Shown here piece by piece: positions 11,706-23,355 of a stretch of DNA of 64,000 nt (position 1 is its first letter; every line of letters starts with the position of its first letter). Origin of the DNA: Cyrtodaria siliqua (taxonomy: Eukaryota > Mollusca > Bivalvia > Adapedonta > Hiatellidae); contig JAWPHD010007166.1 of the NCBI GenBank assembly GCA_037043455.1, forward strand, positions 1 through 64,000, read 5' to 3'. A model generated the notes under the pieces. The model ran no database searches. It saw only the letters and a program-made list of their open reading frames with translations, and was not told where the DNA came from. Made by a program: the position numbers and the translations under genes.

Positions 11706-12110
11706 TACAATGACATATACTTGTATCGTTTCGTAATTGCTCTGGATGTGTATTTTACTGTTAGAGATTTCCTTTCGATGGGATGTACTTTTATTTACAC
11801 TGTCTTGTCAATTTGAGCGCTGAAGACAGGAAAATAGCGAAGTCGATTACAGTTAAAATCGATTTAAGCTAACCGGTGGGCCACATTGCCCACTGACCGT
11901 TCCAAGTCGCCAACCATGTCTATTAACCTATATCAGGGCTTTATATTTGATAACGATTGTGCATTGTATATTATTGCTCCACTGAATATAACGCTGTCTA
12001 TTAAACATGTTCAAAATATATAGATTTTTAGGTCGAGTCTTTTGGAGAATAAAAGCTACTGTCACCACTTGATCGTCTGCGTCGTCTACAGTCAGGTTCT
12101 ATAACTTTCC
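11706..12110. other. Unassigned spacer
   Basis: No gene, repeat or RNA is recognised between the hairpin and the LINE fragment. Confidence 0.4.
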
Positions 12111-12114
12111 CTCC

Positions 12115-13790
12115 ATGCTTGACAACATTATCATAACCGAGAACGATGTTCTGCTAGCAATAAAGTAATTAAAACCAAATAAATCAGCTGGCCCAGATGG
12201 AATACACCCCCAAAGTGATAGTCGAATGTAAATATGAATTAACAAAGCCGTTAACAAAAAATTTCAACAAATCATTAGATGAATCAGTAGTACCAAGTTC
12301 CTGGAAAATAGCAAATATAACACCAATTTTTAAATCAGGAAATAAACAATCTCCAGAAAATTATAGACCAATAAGCTTATGCCCTATTGTTTCAAATATA
12401 ATGCAAAAAATTATCAAAAAGAATATTATAGATCTTATGCAAAGTAACAATTTATTTTCAATACACCAGTTTGGATTTATGAAGGGCAAATCCTGTCCTC
12501 TTCAATTATTAGAAGTACTGGAAGACTGGTCTGATGCACTTGATAGTGCATGGCCAAGAGCTTGATGTAATATTCTATGACTTCAGGAGAGCATTTGATA
12601 CATTACTACAAAACAAGCTGCTAACTAAATTAGAAGGTTATGGCATTGTGGGAAAGGTTTTGGAATGGGTGAAAGACTTCCTAAGGGACAGATCTCAAAC
12701 GGTGGTTATAAATGGAAAACACTCAACATCTGAACAAGTATACAGCGGGGTACCTCAAGGTAGTGTGTTAGGTCCTACCCTTTTCCTTGTCTTCATAAAT
12801 GATCGCCCCGAGGTAGCGGAAACAGTAGTCAAGCTATTTGCAGATGATACCAAAACATATTCAGTTATAAATTCCCAAGAAGACGTAGATAAATTACAGA
12901 GAACTACTGGCAACTTTTGCGACTGGTCCAAAACTTGGGATTTAGAATTTAATTAAAAAAAATGTAAAAGAATGCATATTAGCAAATCAACGGCTACTGA
13001 TAACTATTTTATGAAAGACAAGGAGAATCGTAGGGACTTGATTATAAATGTTTCAGAGGAGAAGGATCTGGGGGTGATAATTGATAGTAATCTTACCTTC
13101 AACACTCATATAACCACCAATATAGCCTTAGCGAATAGAAATCTAGGAATAATTATGAGAACTTTTACGTATCTAGACAAGAATATATTTTTGACACTAT
13201 TTAAAGCTTTAGTAAGACCCCATTTAGAATATGCCAGTACAGTTTGGTCCCCGTACTTAAAAAAGTACCAAATCGCTATAGAAAATGTTCAACGTAGGGC
13301 AACAAAAATGTTATCGTCCTTAAACAACCTAGAATATAATGAACGGCTAAGATCCTTAGGTATTCCTACACTTCAATACCGGAGGTTACGTACAGACATG
13401 CTGCAGGTCTTTAAGATCCTTAGGGGATTCGCTATATCATCAATCCAAAACTTACTCCCTTTAGCAACATATACCAGAACGAGAGGGCATACCCTAAAAC
13501 TTTTAAAAAAACAAGCCAAAACAGAACGCAGAAAAAACTCCTTTAGCATTAGGGTAGTGGAAGACTGGAATTCCCTACCAGATAGTGTTGTCCAAGCACC
13601 GAGTGTAAATGCCTTTAAGAGACTAAACAAACATTGGCATAATAATCAAATACAATTTGATGCTAGTTGTTTCCCAAGCCTGCGCAGTAGACACTCTCAA
13701 CCGATAAACAACCAAAGAGACGGGCCTCCAGATTAGTCACAGGCTTACCATTGGCCTCGGAACAGTAAGTTACAGTAAGTAAGTTACAAA
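12115..13790 (+). pseudogene. LINE reverse transcriptase, 5'-truncated and frameshifted
   Basis: This is the reverse transcriptase and C-terminal part of a non-LTR retrotransposon, probably of the Jockey/CR1 group, which copies its RNA at a nicked target. In order: KSAGPDGIHP near 12180-12208, SWKIANITPIFKSGN, ENYRPISL, HQFGFMKGKSC, motif A FYDFRRAFDT, SGVPQGSVLGPTLF, the catalytic FADD near 12837-12848, then the thumb region ALVRPHLEYASTVWSP. There are at least three breaks: a frame change at the C run near 12206, a second near 12545, and an in-frame stop at 12954-12956. No endonuclease domain precedes it, so the copy is 5'-truncated as LINEs often are. It ends in a short non-coding tail with 'agtaagttac' repeats. 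It cannot encode an intact protein. Confidence 0.9.
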
Positions 13791-14335
13791 TAACTTTGAA
13801 TACAAGTATGGCCCCTTTTTATACTTAGACAATTTGGTTACGGTTTTGTTTGTAAGCTTGTTTTATCGGAAACTACATGCGAATTGAAACGCCAGCAGAC
13901 ATGTATTCGGCATCATTATTGAGAACATCATAGACTCACATGGAGCCAGGTAAAACGTTGGAAACTACTTCACATAATGAATTAGGACCGACTTCACACA
14001 TGTCTTTGTCATTATTAGACAACAACACAGAGCCAGGTTCTGTTACTAATGCTTTTATTTTAACAAAAGTATGGCCCTTTTTTTAATTATCGAAGTGACT
14101 AGTATAGCAATAGTTATGGTTTAGAGTTATCCACATGTTTAATAACTGCCCTTAACATGGTTGTAACTTGTCACCGACATGTTGGCATTTGACGGGGAAG
14201 CCATCGCAACATTGTTATCTTTAGTAGTGGATGTAAGGCGGTCGTAGTTTTTGACCTTACACTGAACCGTGCAGATAGTTGTGTTGATATTAGTGCAGGT
14301 TGAGAACCGTTCTTCTGATGTGTCTTCTGCTGTGG
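13791..14335. other. Unassigned spacer
   Basis: Moderately AT-rich. The phrase 'gagaacatcatagactcaca...tggagccagg' and 'attagacaacaacacagagc...cagg' hint at an old imperfect duplication about 110 bp apart. No gene is seen. Confidence 0.35.
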
Positions 14336-14341
14336 ATTAAG

Positions 14342-14416
14342 ACCCGATTAGCTCAGTTGGTAGAGCACTCGCCCAGTAATCTAGGGGTTCCGGGTAAGAG
14401 TCCCGTACCGGCTGCA
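14342..14416 (+). repeat. tRNA-derived SINE head
   Basis: This matches the 5' half and B box of a tRNA: 'cccgattagctcagttggta' (A box), then 'gggttccgggtaagagtccc' (B box region). The anticodon stem (CTCGC/TCTAG) is mismatched, so it is not a working tRNA. A SINE-like body ('atggcgacgagataattcga') follows. Confidence 0.7.
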
Positions 14417-14562
14417 GTTCTAAATATTGATTTACTTCAATGGCGACGAGATAATTCGATGAACGCGGGATAGCGGCACCTGGGATATGGAATGACCGGA
14501 AGAGCTAGGACAGCTCTTAAAAGATAAAGAGGGGGAGTGGGAGTGGGGCTGTTGTACCCGGC

Positions 14563-14630
14563 GGCCCGATTAGCTCAGTTAGTAGAGTTCTTGCCCTCTA
14601 AGCGAGGGGTCCACCAGCTGCATAGCGAGA
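14563..14630 (+). repeat. Second tRNA-derived SINE head, truncated
   Basis: 'cccgattagctcagttagta' then 'cttgccctctaagcgagggg', where the anticodon stem pairs and the loop CCTCTAA would read TCT (Arg). The T arm is broken after 'gtccaccagctgcatagc'. Together with 14342-14416 this is a head-to-tail pair of the same SINE family. Confidence 0.65.
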
Positions 14631-14717
14631 TGTCACACTTCTGGAATATAATAAGCACAAGCAAAAAATATATTTTTTAAAGTCTTCGGTGTAAATTTAC
14701 ACTCCACTGAGGCGCAG

Positions 14718-15497
14718 GAAATTGCATCTTTTGATTATTACCTTCTGTTATTATAATTATAATTATTTATAAATAATTATAACAAGAAGAAGTATTGCTA
14801 TGCAATACAATGTCTCCTATTTAAACGGTCATTTTGTGATAAAAATGTTTTTGGAGGATAATTAATTTTCTCCTTGGATAAAGTGACACATGAACATGTA
14901 AATGCATACTGTAACGTAACAGCAATGTAATGCGTTACTGCATTAGGTAGCGTGTTAAATTTAGAAGCGTAAAATGCCCAATTAACCCGGGGTACATTTA
15001 TGTATACAGAAACGTACCCGAAAATCATCGAAATCCAGAAAGGCCCCCAAATATACATAAATGTACCCCGGGTGCCTTTCTGTAGTACCCGATACGACAA
15101 TGACTGAAGTTACTGAGTGGAAACCGTTTTTCTATTTTTAGTAGCGGTGACATTGACTTTAGCCCCACATGCAATCCAAAGCTTCCTTTTCATATAAACT
15201 ACCTACCCATGAAGTTCATTCCAATATCTCATTCCTAACTGAAGTTAATGAGCGAAAACCGTTTTTCTATTTTTAGTAACAGTGCCCTTGACCTTGACCA
15301 CAGTGACCCCAAATGCAATCCTAAGCTGACAGACTGAGGGACTGACATACTGACAGACGGAGTGCAATCCTATAGTCCTGTCTAATAACATAAGGTAATT
15401 ATTATAATAACAATAGGTAATAATCAAAAGATGCAGTGTGTTATTTATCAATAATTATAATAACATAAGGTAATATTTAATCAAAAGATGCAATTTT
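14718..15497. mobile_element. Foldback/TIR element, ~780 bp
   Basis: The left end 'aattgcatcttttgattatt' with 'acctt...gttattataattat' (14720-14765) is repeated inverted at 15448-15497 ('ataattataataacataagg', 'aatcaaaagatgcaatttt'). A third partial copy sits at 15388-15435. Inside is a 19-bp hairpin (14996-15014 with 15054-15072, cccggggtacatttatgta). Two copies of a bivalve-type unit follow ('accgtttttctatttttagt' at 15124 and 15258). No transposase is visible. Confidence 0.7.
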
Positions 15498-15561
15498 CTG
15501 TGCGTTATTCCACCACAAAATCGTGTTACTTCCAACACATCAACGGGTAACGTATGGCCAT

Positions 15562-15690
15562 CAGGGGCGTAGCGTGACCAAAATCTCAATTACTCACGGG
15601 GGTAGGTGCGGGAGGGGGTTGTCCCCTCCCGCCACTCCGGGCCTACCCCGGGAAATTTTTAAAAAATAAACGCCCGTACGTGACTTCTGA
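15562..15690 (-). repeat. Dispersed repeat, third copy of the 10.9-kb segment
   Basis: 'ggggcgtagcgtgaccaaaa' then 'tctcaatta' and later 'aaataaacgcccgtacgtga' are the reverse complement of sequence at 10900-11000 and 11170-11270. Its G-rich core differs (gggaggggg tracts). Confidence 0.75.
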
Positions 15691-15734
15691 CATCAGAATC
15701 AATATCGAAGACTCAGCATGTACACCCCCTTAAA

Positions 15735-16589
15735 CCCCTGTCACACTAGGGCCGCGTTCTCACGGCGATCCCACGGCGTCCAAGAAAAATGCAGAACGCC
15801 GAGGTGCGCGCAGTACGATCGCAATCATCGCCGCAGCAACGCAGTGGCATCGCCAGTAGACGCATTGGGATCGCATAGAACGCCAAGCGACGGCGCGCAC
15901 TTTGAGCATGCACAAAACAAACGCCGTCGCTCGGCGTTCTGATAAGAGCGCAGTGGGGTCGCCGTAAGGTCGCCATAGCAGCGCAGTAAGGTCTCCTACA
16001 ACGCCACAGGAGCTCCGCGGGCGCGCACAGAGGTCGCAGTGCGAACGCTGTGGTTGTCGGTGGCGCTTGCACGGAGATTGTACGGCGTTCTCTGAGATGT
16101 CACTGCGTCTCTACCGCGCTTATACGGCGCGTCTACGGCGCTTATACGGAGTGTTATTTATTTTACTGCGCTCTTACAACGACTGTACGGAGCTGTCACG
16201 GCGATCATTGCGCTCCCAAGGCGCTTCTACCGCGTCCATCGGCGTTTGCATGACAAAAACGAACAAAATAGTATAAATGAATTATAGGTAGTGCAAACGA
16301 ACGTCTTCAACACGCCGTCAGCGCAGTGTGAGCGCCGTGAAAGCGCCGTGAAAGCGCAGTGCACGCAGTGGAAGCGCCCTGAGAGCGCAGACAATCGCCA
16401 ACAAGAACTCCGTAGGAACGCGATAGAACGCCATGGGAGCTCCGTAGCAACGCCTTGGTCGCTGTGAGGACGCCGTGACATCTCCATCTTCACGAAAAAT
16501 ATCAGATTTTTCTTGCGATCTCACGGCGTTCTGGAAAATTAAACAACGCCGTGCCAACGCAGTGGAAACGCGCTATAGTGTGACAGGGG
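15735..16589. mobile_element. TIR-bounded GC-rich minisatellite element, 855 bp
   Basis: The left end CCCCTGTCACACTAGGGC and the right end ATAGTGTGACAGGGG are inverted copies. The interior is a dense field of short degenerate units with 'acggcg', 'gcgcagt', 'aacgccgt' and 'tcgccgtaaggtcgcc' (roughly 12-14 bp), unusually rich in CG for this AT-rich window. The orientation of the units flips inside the element. No flanking target duplication is evident. Open frames here are short and repeat-driven. Confidence 0.75.
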
Positions 16590-16859
16590 CATTAGGCTCA
16601 CCTTTTTATTGCGTTTTTCGAGTTTTCGAGTTTTTATTTTTTGAGCCTTCGTTTGAAAAGTTTACTCACGTGAGTAAATCAGTAGGGCACGATACGCGCC
16701 TGGCCATGGTGTTCCCTCAGTCGAAACTGCCTCAACCATTTTTTTTTCCAATATAATTATTTCGATGATCAGTATTTCCGATGGTCTACGGAATTGAGCG
16801 AGTTTGTACGATTGGGTGTTCCCTCTTGTTTACCACACTAAACAAAGACAGATATGTTG

Positions 16860-17004
16860 GTATTGACGTATCACGTGATTTCTATTTATAACTTTGGACA
16901 CCGACGTCACAAATGTGACGTCACGTCCTTAGTTGCATCTTGTCAGCTGAAAGTGAAACGTTTATGTTCTCAGGCTCTGTTTAAATTAAAGATTACCATC
17001 ACAT
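16860..17004 (+). promoter_or_regulatory. Promoter module P1 (E-box and CRE-like sites)
   Basis: It has TATCACGTGATTTCTAT at about 16870-16885 and the inverted pair GACGTCAC-AAAT-GTGACGTC at 16903-16922, with TGACGTCACG at 16916-16925 (CREB/ATF-type consensus). 'tccttagttgca' and 'cttgtca' follow. The same block, with the CRE-like site exactly 79 nt from the ATG, stands before the first exons at 29358 and 36944. Conservation of order and spacing suggests a working promoter. Confidence 0.6.
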
Positions 17005-17051
17005 ATGGATTCAAAGTACAACGTCAACCGACCCGTTGAGTCCGGTAGCCG
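17005..17051 (+). CDS. Alternative first exon, Arg-rich gene (copy 1 of 3)
   Basis: ATG plus 14 codons and 2 nt, then the splice donor GTAAGT at 17052. It reads MDSKYNVNRPVESGS. The later copies read MYSRDTINRPVESGS, so the second half is fixed while the first half varies. It ends in phase 2, the same as the other two, and so would join the large Arg-rich exon at 32161 in frame (CG+A gives Arg). No large exon lies between here and 25 kb, so this is either a distant alternative promoter of the same gene or the remains of an older duplicate. The model is inference from splice phase and homology. Confidence 0.55.
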
Positions 17052-17765
17052 GTAAGTGATGATTTGTATATACATACATGTTAAATGTTCGCTAATCTTC
17101 ACTAAAACAGATATTTGTCTTTCTTTCAACTGTTGTCATGTGGGTGGGGTAAGAACTCCATTATTTATCTATCTAGTATCTTGGGTTAAACGTCTAATTT
17201 TAAAACGAAAGGAAAATGTTTATTTAATTTCTGATTTAGATTTACCCTTTTAGTTGTATGATAGCAAAATTTCTAAAATTATTGTCCTGAAACTGTGATT
17301 TTTTAATAGGCGTTTTTTGCACCAATATTTACTTAATTTCATTTTATCCTTAAAAGTGCCAAACTTCAACAAGTTACCTTAATTGATGATTGCATTTTGA
17401 CTTTTGTCCCTAACATTTGTTAAAACAGCAAATATTTATTTCTGAGTTTATTGTGACAGTATGAATTTTTCGTTTCAAAAACACACTTCATTCAGGTAGT
17501 ATAGCATCATTTTTTCTGAGAGGTGTTGCACGTAGTGTTATATTTTGCATGGAAAAATGTCCCAAATAATTTCACCGTTGAATAAATGTATGCTTATATG
17601 ATATATCTTCAAGCCTTGAAGGTTTTAAAATAATCTAAAATATATGAGCTGAGAAAATTGAATTTAAACAGGAAATGATTCTTTACTACCAATGATTCTA
17701 TACACCCCAAAGCACTGTAATCCTGCATTAAATCGGAACTGCCTTATCGGATTACTTTCTTCAAT
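17052..17765. other. Sequence downstream of first exon P1
   Basis: 'ctgttgtcatgtgggtgggg' near 17131 matches 'ctgttgccaagtgggtgggg' downstream of the 29.36-kb first exon, extending the paralogy to about 17160. Beyond that it is AT-rich with no gene seen. Confidence 0.5.
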
Positions 17766-17767
17766 TT

Positions 17768-17955
17768 AGTGGAGTGCGTGGTCCAGTGTTAAAGCGCCGA
17801 TCTCCTGATCGAGAGGTCGTGGGTTCGATCCTTCGTCGCGACCACGATATTTATCCTTGAGCAAGATAATTAATCCACATTGCTTAGTACTGGTTCTACC
17901 CAGGAAGCCATCGAGAGTGATTAATCTAAGTTGCAATAACTTGTTTCGCAATCGA
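17768..17955 (+). repeat. tRNA-headed SINE with 'actggttctacccagg' core
   Basis: The head has 'cgtggtccagtgttaaagcg' and the B box 'gtgggttcgatcc'. The body carries 'tagtactggttctacccagg', a core also found at 29115, 30099, 36701, 37685 and 55922 in SINEs with different heads. The tail ends in 'aatcgatgtaaaataaatat'. Molluscan SINEs with shared central domains are known; I cannot name this family. Confidence 0.75.
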
Positions 17956-18263
17956 TGTAAAATAAATATGTTTAAACAACTTTCTTCAATATTTCGGATA
18001 ATCCACGGAAATTAGTGGTTTTGTACGATTGGTTTATCAGCCACAATGATGGCATAAGAGGCCTGAAGCCAGCGTTCAATTTATAAATACCTATTAGTAA
18101 CTGAGGCAAATTTCTCTCTATTAAAGGGCGTATTGTGTCTGACTTTTATATAGACTTGATATTCATGGCCTTTACGGGTTGTTTTTTATTTTTAGGTAAT
18201 CGCTCGTTAGTAGTGAAAAATAAAAAAAACATGTTTAGACTATTAAACGCCATGAATTTCAGG

Positions 18264-18807
18264 CTATTGTTTGGGGCGCTTGTTTCAGCCAAAGGTTTTT
18301 CTGCAGTAGCTTGAGCAATTTAAATAATACGTACATCAGTTAGATATCATTAGAATTGGTATTTTTTTGAAAATCGGTTGAGAAATAAATATTTTACAGC
18401 CAAAATGAATTTTTGATGGGGCTTTTCCAATGTAAATTCCTTGTTGGCGGGACAGCTGAAAATTAAATAATCTCAAATAACTTCAGTTAGCCTTCATGTT
18501 TTACTATCTAAATTTCGAAGTGTTTTCATTTACATTTATTCAACACATTAAAATCATTTTTTGAATATAAATTAGAAAAAATATATTTTTCATTTTTTTA
18601 CACAGCAGAATTTAACATTGAAAGGCCCTATCAAAAACAACTTTTGCATGTGAAATTTGATTTCTCAATCGATTTGGAAAAGTAAGGTATTTTTATTTAC
18701 CACTAAAAATGTCTGTTTCAGTGATATACATTTTATTTGGGTACTTATTGAATTTTGTCTTAACAGCCCAAAAACATTTGGCTCAAACACGCGCCCAAAA
18801 CAATAAT
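18264..18807. mobile_element. TIR element, ~545 bp (family also at 29.5 and 30.2 kb)
   Basis: The left end 'attgtttggggcgcttgttt' with 'cagccaaaggttttt' is inverted at the right ('aaaacatttggctcaaacac', 'gcgcccaaaacaat'). The interior contains 'gaaaatcggttgagaaataa', 'atgaatttttgatggggctt' and 'cttcagttagccttcatgtt', which also occur in the copies at 29.5-30.9 kb. Non-coding. Confidence 0.75.
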
Positions 18808-19760
18808 TGTGACAAGACTCCAACCACCTGATTTTCTTGAAGACCTGACATTCATGGCGTTTAGTAGTGTTTTAGCAATTTATTTATTTTTTCACAACAT
18901 TCTTGCGCGTGACACACTTTCTCACCATGCACACTTTTTTTCAAACCTGGCTAATAAAACATATACTAGTGAGTCGATATGCTGATTGTATGATGAACCC
19001 GATAAACTCATGTATATGGTCTCGGTGTATGTGTGTTTCTGAGGTTTATGGTCCTTCGGCCACATTTAAACAAGCGGAGAATAGTCCGGATATCAAACAC
19101 AACCCAAAATGATCGCCCACACGATGTAATAATCGTTTTAATATATTTAAGGTATGAAGATTCTGAATTTGAATGATGCTACATATAGAGGAAATATGGT
19201 AGTCTCGGATGAAATAAACCTGATTAGAATTGCACTTCTGAAAATGAGCATATACACAAATAAACATAGTTGTGTCAATTACAGGGCTTTTCCCACAAAA
19301 TTGGGAAGAGGCCCAAGCCTGGCCAATATGGGAAGAAATCACGGGCTTATTTCTCATTTGGGAAAGATGTTAAAATTTCATCAATTCAGTAAATATGACA
19401 GAACTTTGCTTTATTTATATATTCATCCATTATTTATTATAATTATTGACTTCTCAGTCAGAACTGATGTAACAGACAAAAACACATTGCATAATTCTGC
19501 CACAGTTGGGAACAAATAGTCAAGTTTCCAACTGGGCAGAGGCCGTTGCCTCTGTTGAATAAGGTAAAACAAACCTGAATTAGAATTATGTTTGCTGATT
19601 AACATGAAATAACAATGACATAAGAAACAAGACAGGAAACATGAAATAACAATGACGTAAGAAACAAGACAGGAAAGAATAGATACTTAACCAGAAAGTA
19701 TTCAAAGATCAAGGCCTGAAACACAGATTAACAGGCACATGTTATACTTATATGAACGGT
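18808..19760. other. Unassigned sequence with a 41-bp duplication
   Basis: A perfect-looking tandem pair of about 41 bp ('gaaacatgaaataacaatga', 'cataagaaacaagacag') lies at about 19600-19678. 'ttcccacaaaattgggaaga' near 19290 is a small inverted motif. No gene is supported. Confidence 0.5.
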
Positions 19761-19769
19761 TGTAAATTT

Positions 19770-20090
19770 TAACCGATGGCCCATCACTACAAGATGGCCG
19801 TCAAGATGGCTGCCGTGACATTACAATGACCATATCTTGGCTTCTGTATTAGCTAGGGAAATCTTGTTGGTGTCACCGTGACTGTGACTAGGTTGTTTGG
19901 GTCAAGTAATCCATTTCTGACTTCATCTTACTTATAAGTTAAAGAAAAATATCCAAGATGGTTGCCGTGACATTAAAATGACACAATCTTGACTCCATAA
20001 GCTAGGAAAATACTTTTGGTGTCTACTGCTAGGTTTATGCGACAAAGGAACCATTTTACCGAAATTGCTACCATCATTGCAAAATGGGCA
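19770..20090. repeat. ~160-bp tandem repeat, 2 copies
   Basis: Two diverged units share 'caagatggctgccgtgacat', 'tacaatgaccatatcttg', 'agctagg.aaat' and 'ttggtgtc'. They are bivalve-type dispersed sequence with no coding value. Confidence 0.6.
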
Positions 20091-20469
20091 ATAAAATCCA
20101 AAATCACGAGTTTATTTTGAACTCAAAATAATGTTGCTGAGATGCGTACATAAACATGCTTGGATTTTATTATAGGTTTCTAACGGACGTATCAGTTACT
20201 GAGGTCAAGCACACGTCATCTGGTTGGCTAATGACATATATCATTGCTGAGATCGTCATCACAAGATTAAGCAGCATCTTTGTCCATCTATTTCGACAGT
20301 TGCTCGGCATGTTGCATTTACAGAAAACAGTGCATGCAAGTTGAACAGTGTAGCAATTACATGTCGCAGTTGAACAGGGTTGTTCAGATGACAACCACAT
20401 CATATCATCTTAAGGATAGCAGTTGGCGCTGGTGGTATATCTGGTGGCATTGTCACAGGAGAGAGATTT

Positions 20470-21187
20470 AGGGTGCTTATCCTTGAACTACCGGAAATAT
20501 TTGGGTCCAGCTGAGGAGGATCTTCGTCTAATGTAGAAAATCCACAGGTTTGGATAAGTGCTCGCTTGGCATTTTCCACAAATGATTCCTAGGTTGGTGG
20601 CAAAGATATCAATTCTGGCTGTTTTACTGACCTTTTTTTTTGTTTTTGTTGCGATTATGGCTAGCCATATCTCATATTGAATAGCAGACATATCCCCTTT
20701 GCTATTACTTTCGTAACACGCAGAAACAACTGCATTTGATTCTGCTATGATTTCGTTCATATATTTGCACCTATGATTCCAAGTTGGCGCAGTGGGTAGG
20801 CTTTTAAAAGAGTTTTGATGACTGTCGCTTTCCCAAAACCCAACATATATGCTACGGTATCACATCCATAGATAGCATGGGTAAGCAAAACTTATGGTAC
20901 ACTATCTAAATGCTTTGTTGCTGTCGCTCCAATGTCTACTACAGCTCGTTTAAGACATGTTCCTTGTAGCAGATGTAAACATGTGATCTTCCTAAGAAAA
21001 TAATAGTGAAGGAGCAGGACAAAAACATCAGTGTCATCGCATATGACCAAGAGATTTTCTAGGCCGAATTTGGGGCCGAATTTGGGGCGGAATTTTGGCC
21101 CTATCCCAATCCAAAATATCGTCATATTTTCCCCCAAAAAAGCAAACTATTTTCCCAAACAAAACAAAAACGTCTTTTTTTTTAAAA

Positions 21188-21227
<40 letters not shown>

Positions 21228-22150
21228 CTTATATTAAATGTAGCCCTATTTGTTTTTAGTGCCTTACTTAAATTTACGGTGAATTATCGTGTAATATATC
21301 ACGGTTTGGAGTTCAGTTGTAAACAATAATTTCATGAGCCCGAACATTTAATTCCCTGTCTTGCAACAATTGTCATTTGTTGAGGTATTATAACATCTGC
21401 CTTCTCGTGACTAGATTTGATGTCATTTCTGGCAATCTGTAGCCCGTTTTCGTCTCCTGTGGAACAGCGTTAGATCCTGTGACTACCAGTCTGTGGTGAA
21501 AGCTGTTTAGTTCCAGGAAGGCTTCTTGCTTTAACCAGTAGCTGTTGACAAATGACGTCAATGAGCTGAACCTTGTTCTCCATGATAGTCAGTACGACAT
21601 GCTGAGGAGCAAGGGGTGTAGTTGGCTTGAGTGTGTGACTTTGCCTCCTTTATACTATATTCGGAGTAGCGGACAGACACATTTGACCAGTTTGTTAGAA
21701 ACGTAGCTCCAAAATTGGTCATTAAAGGCTTGAAATGTACCATTTGACAGCCAGTTATCCACTGGACGGTACAACCATCGATGATCATGACTTCGAAGGT
21801 TTGGGATGAGTGCTGAACCTAAAATTTATTTTTTGGTGTGGATGTTGTTTTTGTTATTCTCATATCATCATTGTCTTCAAACATTGATGTGGGTAAAGGC
21901 GACAGTTCATGGTTGAACACTTTCTGCAGATTTATGTCAAGGGAGAACATGACTCAAAGAAGATATTAATTGGATGCCAAAAATTGCATCAGATTCAGAC
22001 TTTTTTTGCACCAACTCAGTTCATATGTATTCGTCTGTTTCTTACCAATAGAGATTGCATTACCTGACTAATACTCCCCGAGATGATGTTTATATTACCT
22101 TCTGAGTATTCATCAGGATTTAGTGGGTTAACAGCTTAACGCAGTTATTT
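20470..22150 (-). pseudogene. Decayed FEN1/XPG-like nuclease family gene
   Basis: Coding fragments run 5' to 3' on the minus strand in shifting frames: KVFNHELSPLPTSMFEDN (about 21855-21930), IIDGCTVQW (about 21760-21785) and YSEYSIK, NKVQLIDVI (about 21550-21580), SHEKADVIIPQQ (about 21378-21413), CDDTDVFVLLLHYY (about 21010-21050), HAIYGCDTVAYMLGFGKA (about 20830-20882), LPPT near 20600 and DPPQLDP near 20510. I recall a family of uncharacterised invertebrate proteins with this motif order. The HEKAD, DDTDVF and GCDT..GFGKA motifs resemble the acidic XPG-I motifs and the helix-hairpin-helix of FEN1/XPG nucleases (PIN-like fold); that functional reading is inference. At least four frame changes and a (TA)n insertion at 21191-21226 make it non-functional. 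Introns could explain some breaks, but I see no splice sites at them. Confidence 0.65.
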
Positions 22151-23340
22151 AGCTTCTCCCGAATTCTCTCTTTATCCTGTGCATGTGATATCATACGAGC
22201 TGCATTTCTTCTTTTTGGTTTGTAACCTGTAGGCGTAATTACACCATTGCGTTTGTGCTTCCGTGGTGTATAGTCAAATAGTGCCTAATAAAAAACGTTT
22301 TCCTGCCTTAATAGAGATATAAAATGCACACTTTTGATAGCTTTTTGTTATTATTACCTATAATTCATCCAAATGATGTATTGGGAACATTTGTGAGTGT
22401 TTGTTTGAGGTATTTAATTATAATTGACATAGACAGTAAAGCGAAAGTAGAAATGGGGTAATCCTATCTGTGACGTGTCAAAACAGAACGTGCGACATTC
22501 AACAGATTGGCTTTTTCTTACATGATACATGACCCCCTGTTTTTATTGCATTTTTATATATTGGCGGACGTTCGATCGTTTGATTGATATGTGTTTTAAA
22601 ACTTTCTACAGAGAAAAATGCGCATTTTTTGTCTCTTGACCTATATAAAACAAAAAAGGAAAATCAATGGTGCAATGTAACCTTTAGCGATTTCGTACTA
22701 TCTCTTATTGATGAGCCGACTCATACATAAAGACTCAATGCCCATCTTTTTAGAGCAGATACCAACAAACCACACTGGTCAATGACCAAACCACATACAT
22801 GTTGTTTCGATAAACACATCTGACAATATAGCATTCCATAGCCCAGGTTTGTGGTGTATCACATGCTCACCCTTTAATAAACATGCCAGGACTTCTTCTG
22901 GGAATTGAACGCAAGTAATAATTATATAGGTGTACCAGAAGTAAATCAAATCCTATTGAGTCCAATGCAATATTGAGCAAGCTTTTTAGTTATCCATTTT
23001 TCAAAATGAAGTTCAAACTAAGATTCACTTGCATGTTCTTAGTCATGAGACCTGCCTCTCTAGAAAACTGCTGAGAATAGTAGGTGTCATGTGGCATATA
23101 AGAAAATAAAATTCTGATCTTTGTTGATACCGTGAACAAACTGCGTTCATTCGGCACCTCTTAAATGTGTTCTACTTTCACTTTCAAAACTGTCAAGTTG
23201 ACAAAATAAAATCATCTTACAACCATGCAAATGGTTTTTAGCTATCACAAACAGGTCAATAAAGTCATTTCAGCCATAAAAACAGGCCTTAAATACTCAA
23301 AAATGCCTTTTATCATAAAAAAAGTTAGGGATTATATATT
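22151..23340. other. Unassigned intergenic sequence
   Basis: AT-rich, with no gene, tandem repeat or clear inverted repeat found. 'caaaccacac' near 22756 and 'gtttgtggtg' near 22846 form only a weak inverted match. Confidence 0.4.
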
Positions 23341-23355
23341 TGGGAACTCCTTTCG

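Noticed and set aside
14342..14416. Functional tRNA gene
   Set aside because: Anticodon stem mismatched, acceptor stem not closing, and a SINE body follows. The tRNA-like heads at 17768, 25473, 29969 and 47623 were rejected as tRNA genes because each runs into a SINE body.
15735..16557. Several 60-108-codon frames in the GC-rich element
   Set aside because: Explained by lack of stops in CG-rich repeat units; frames overlap on both strands.
22756..22856. Possible TIR pair (caaaccacac/gtttgtggtg)
   Set aside because: Only 10 bp and no flanking target repeat; could be chance.
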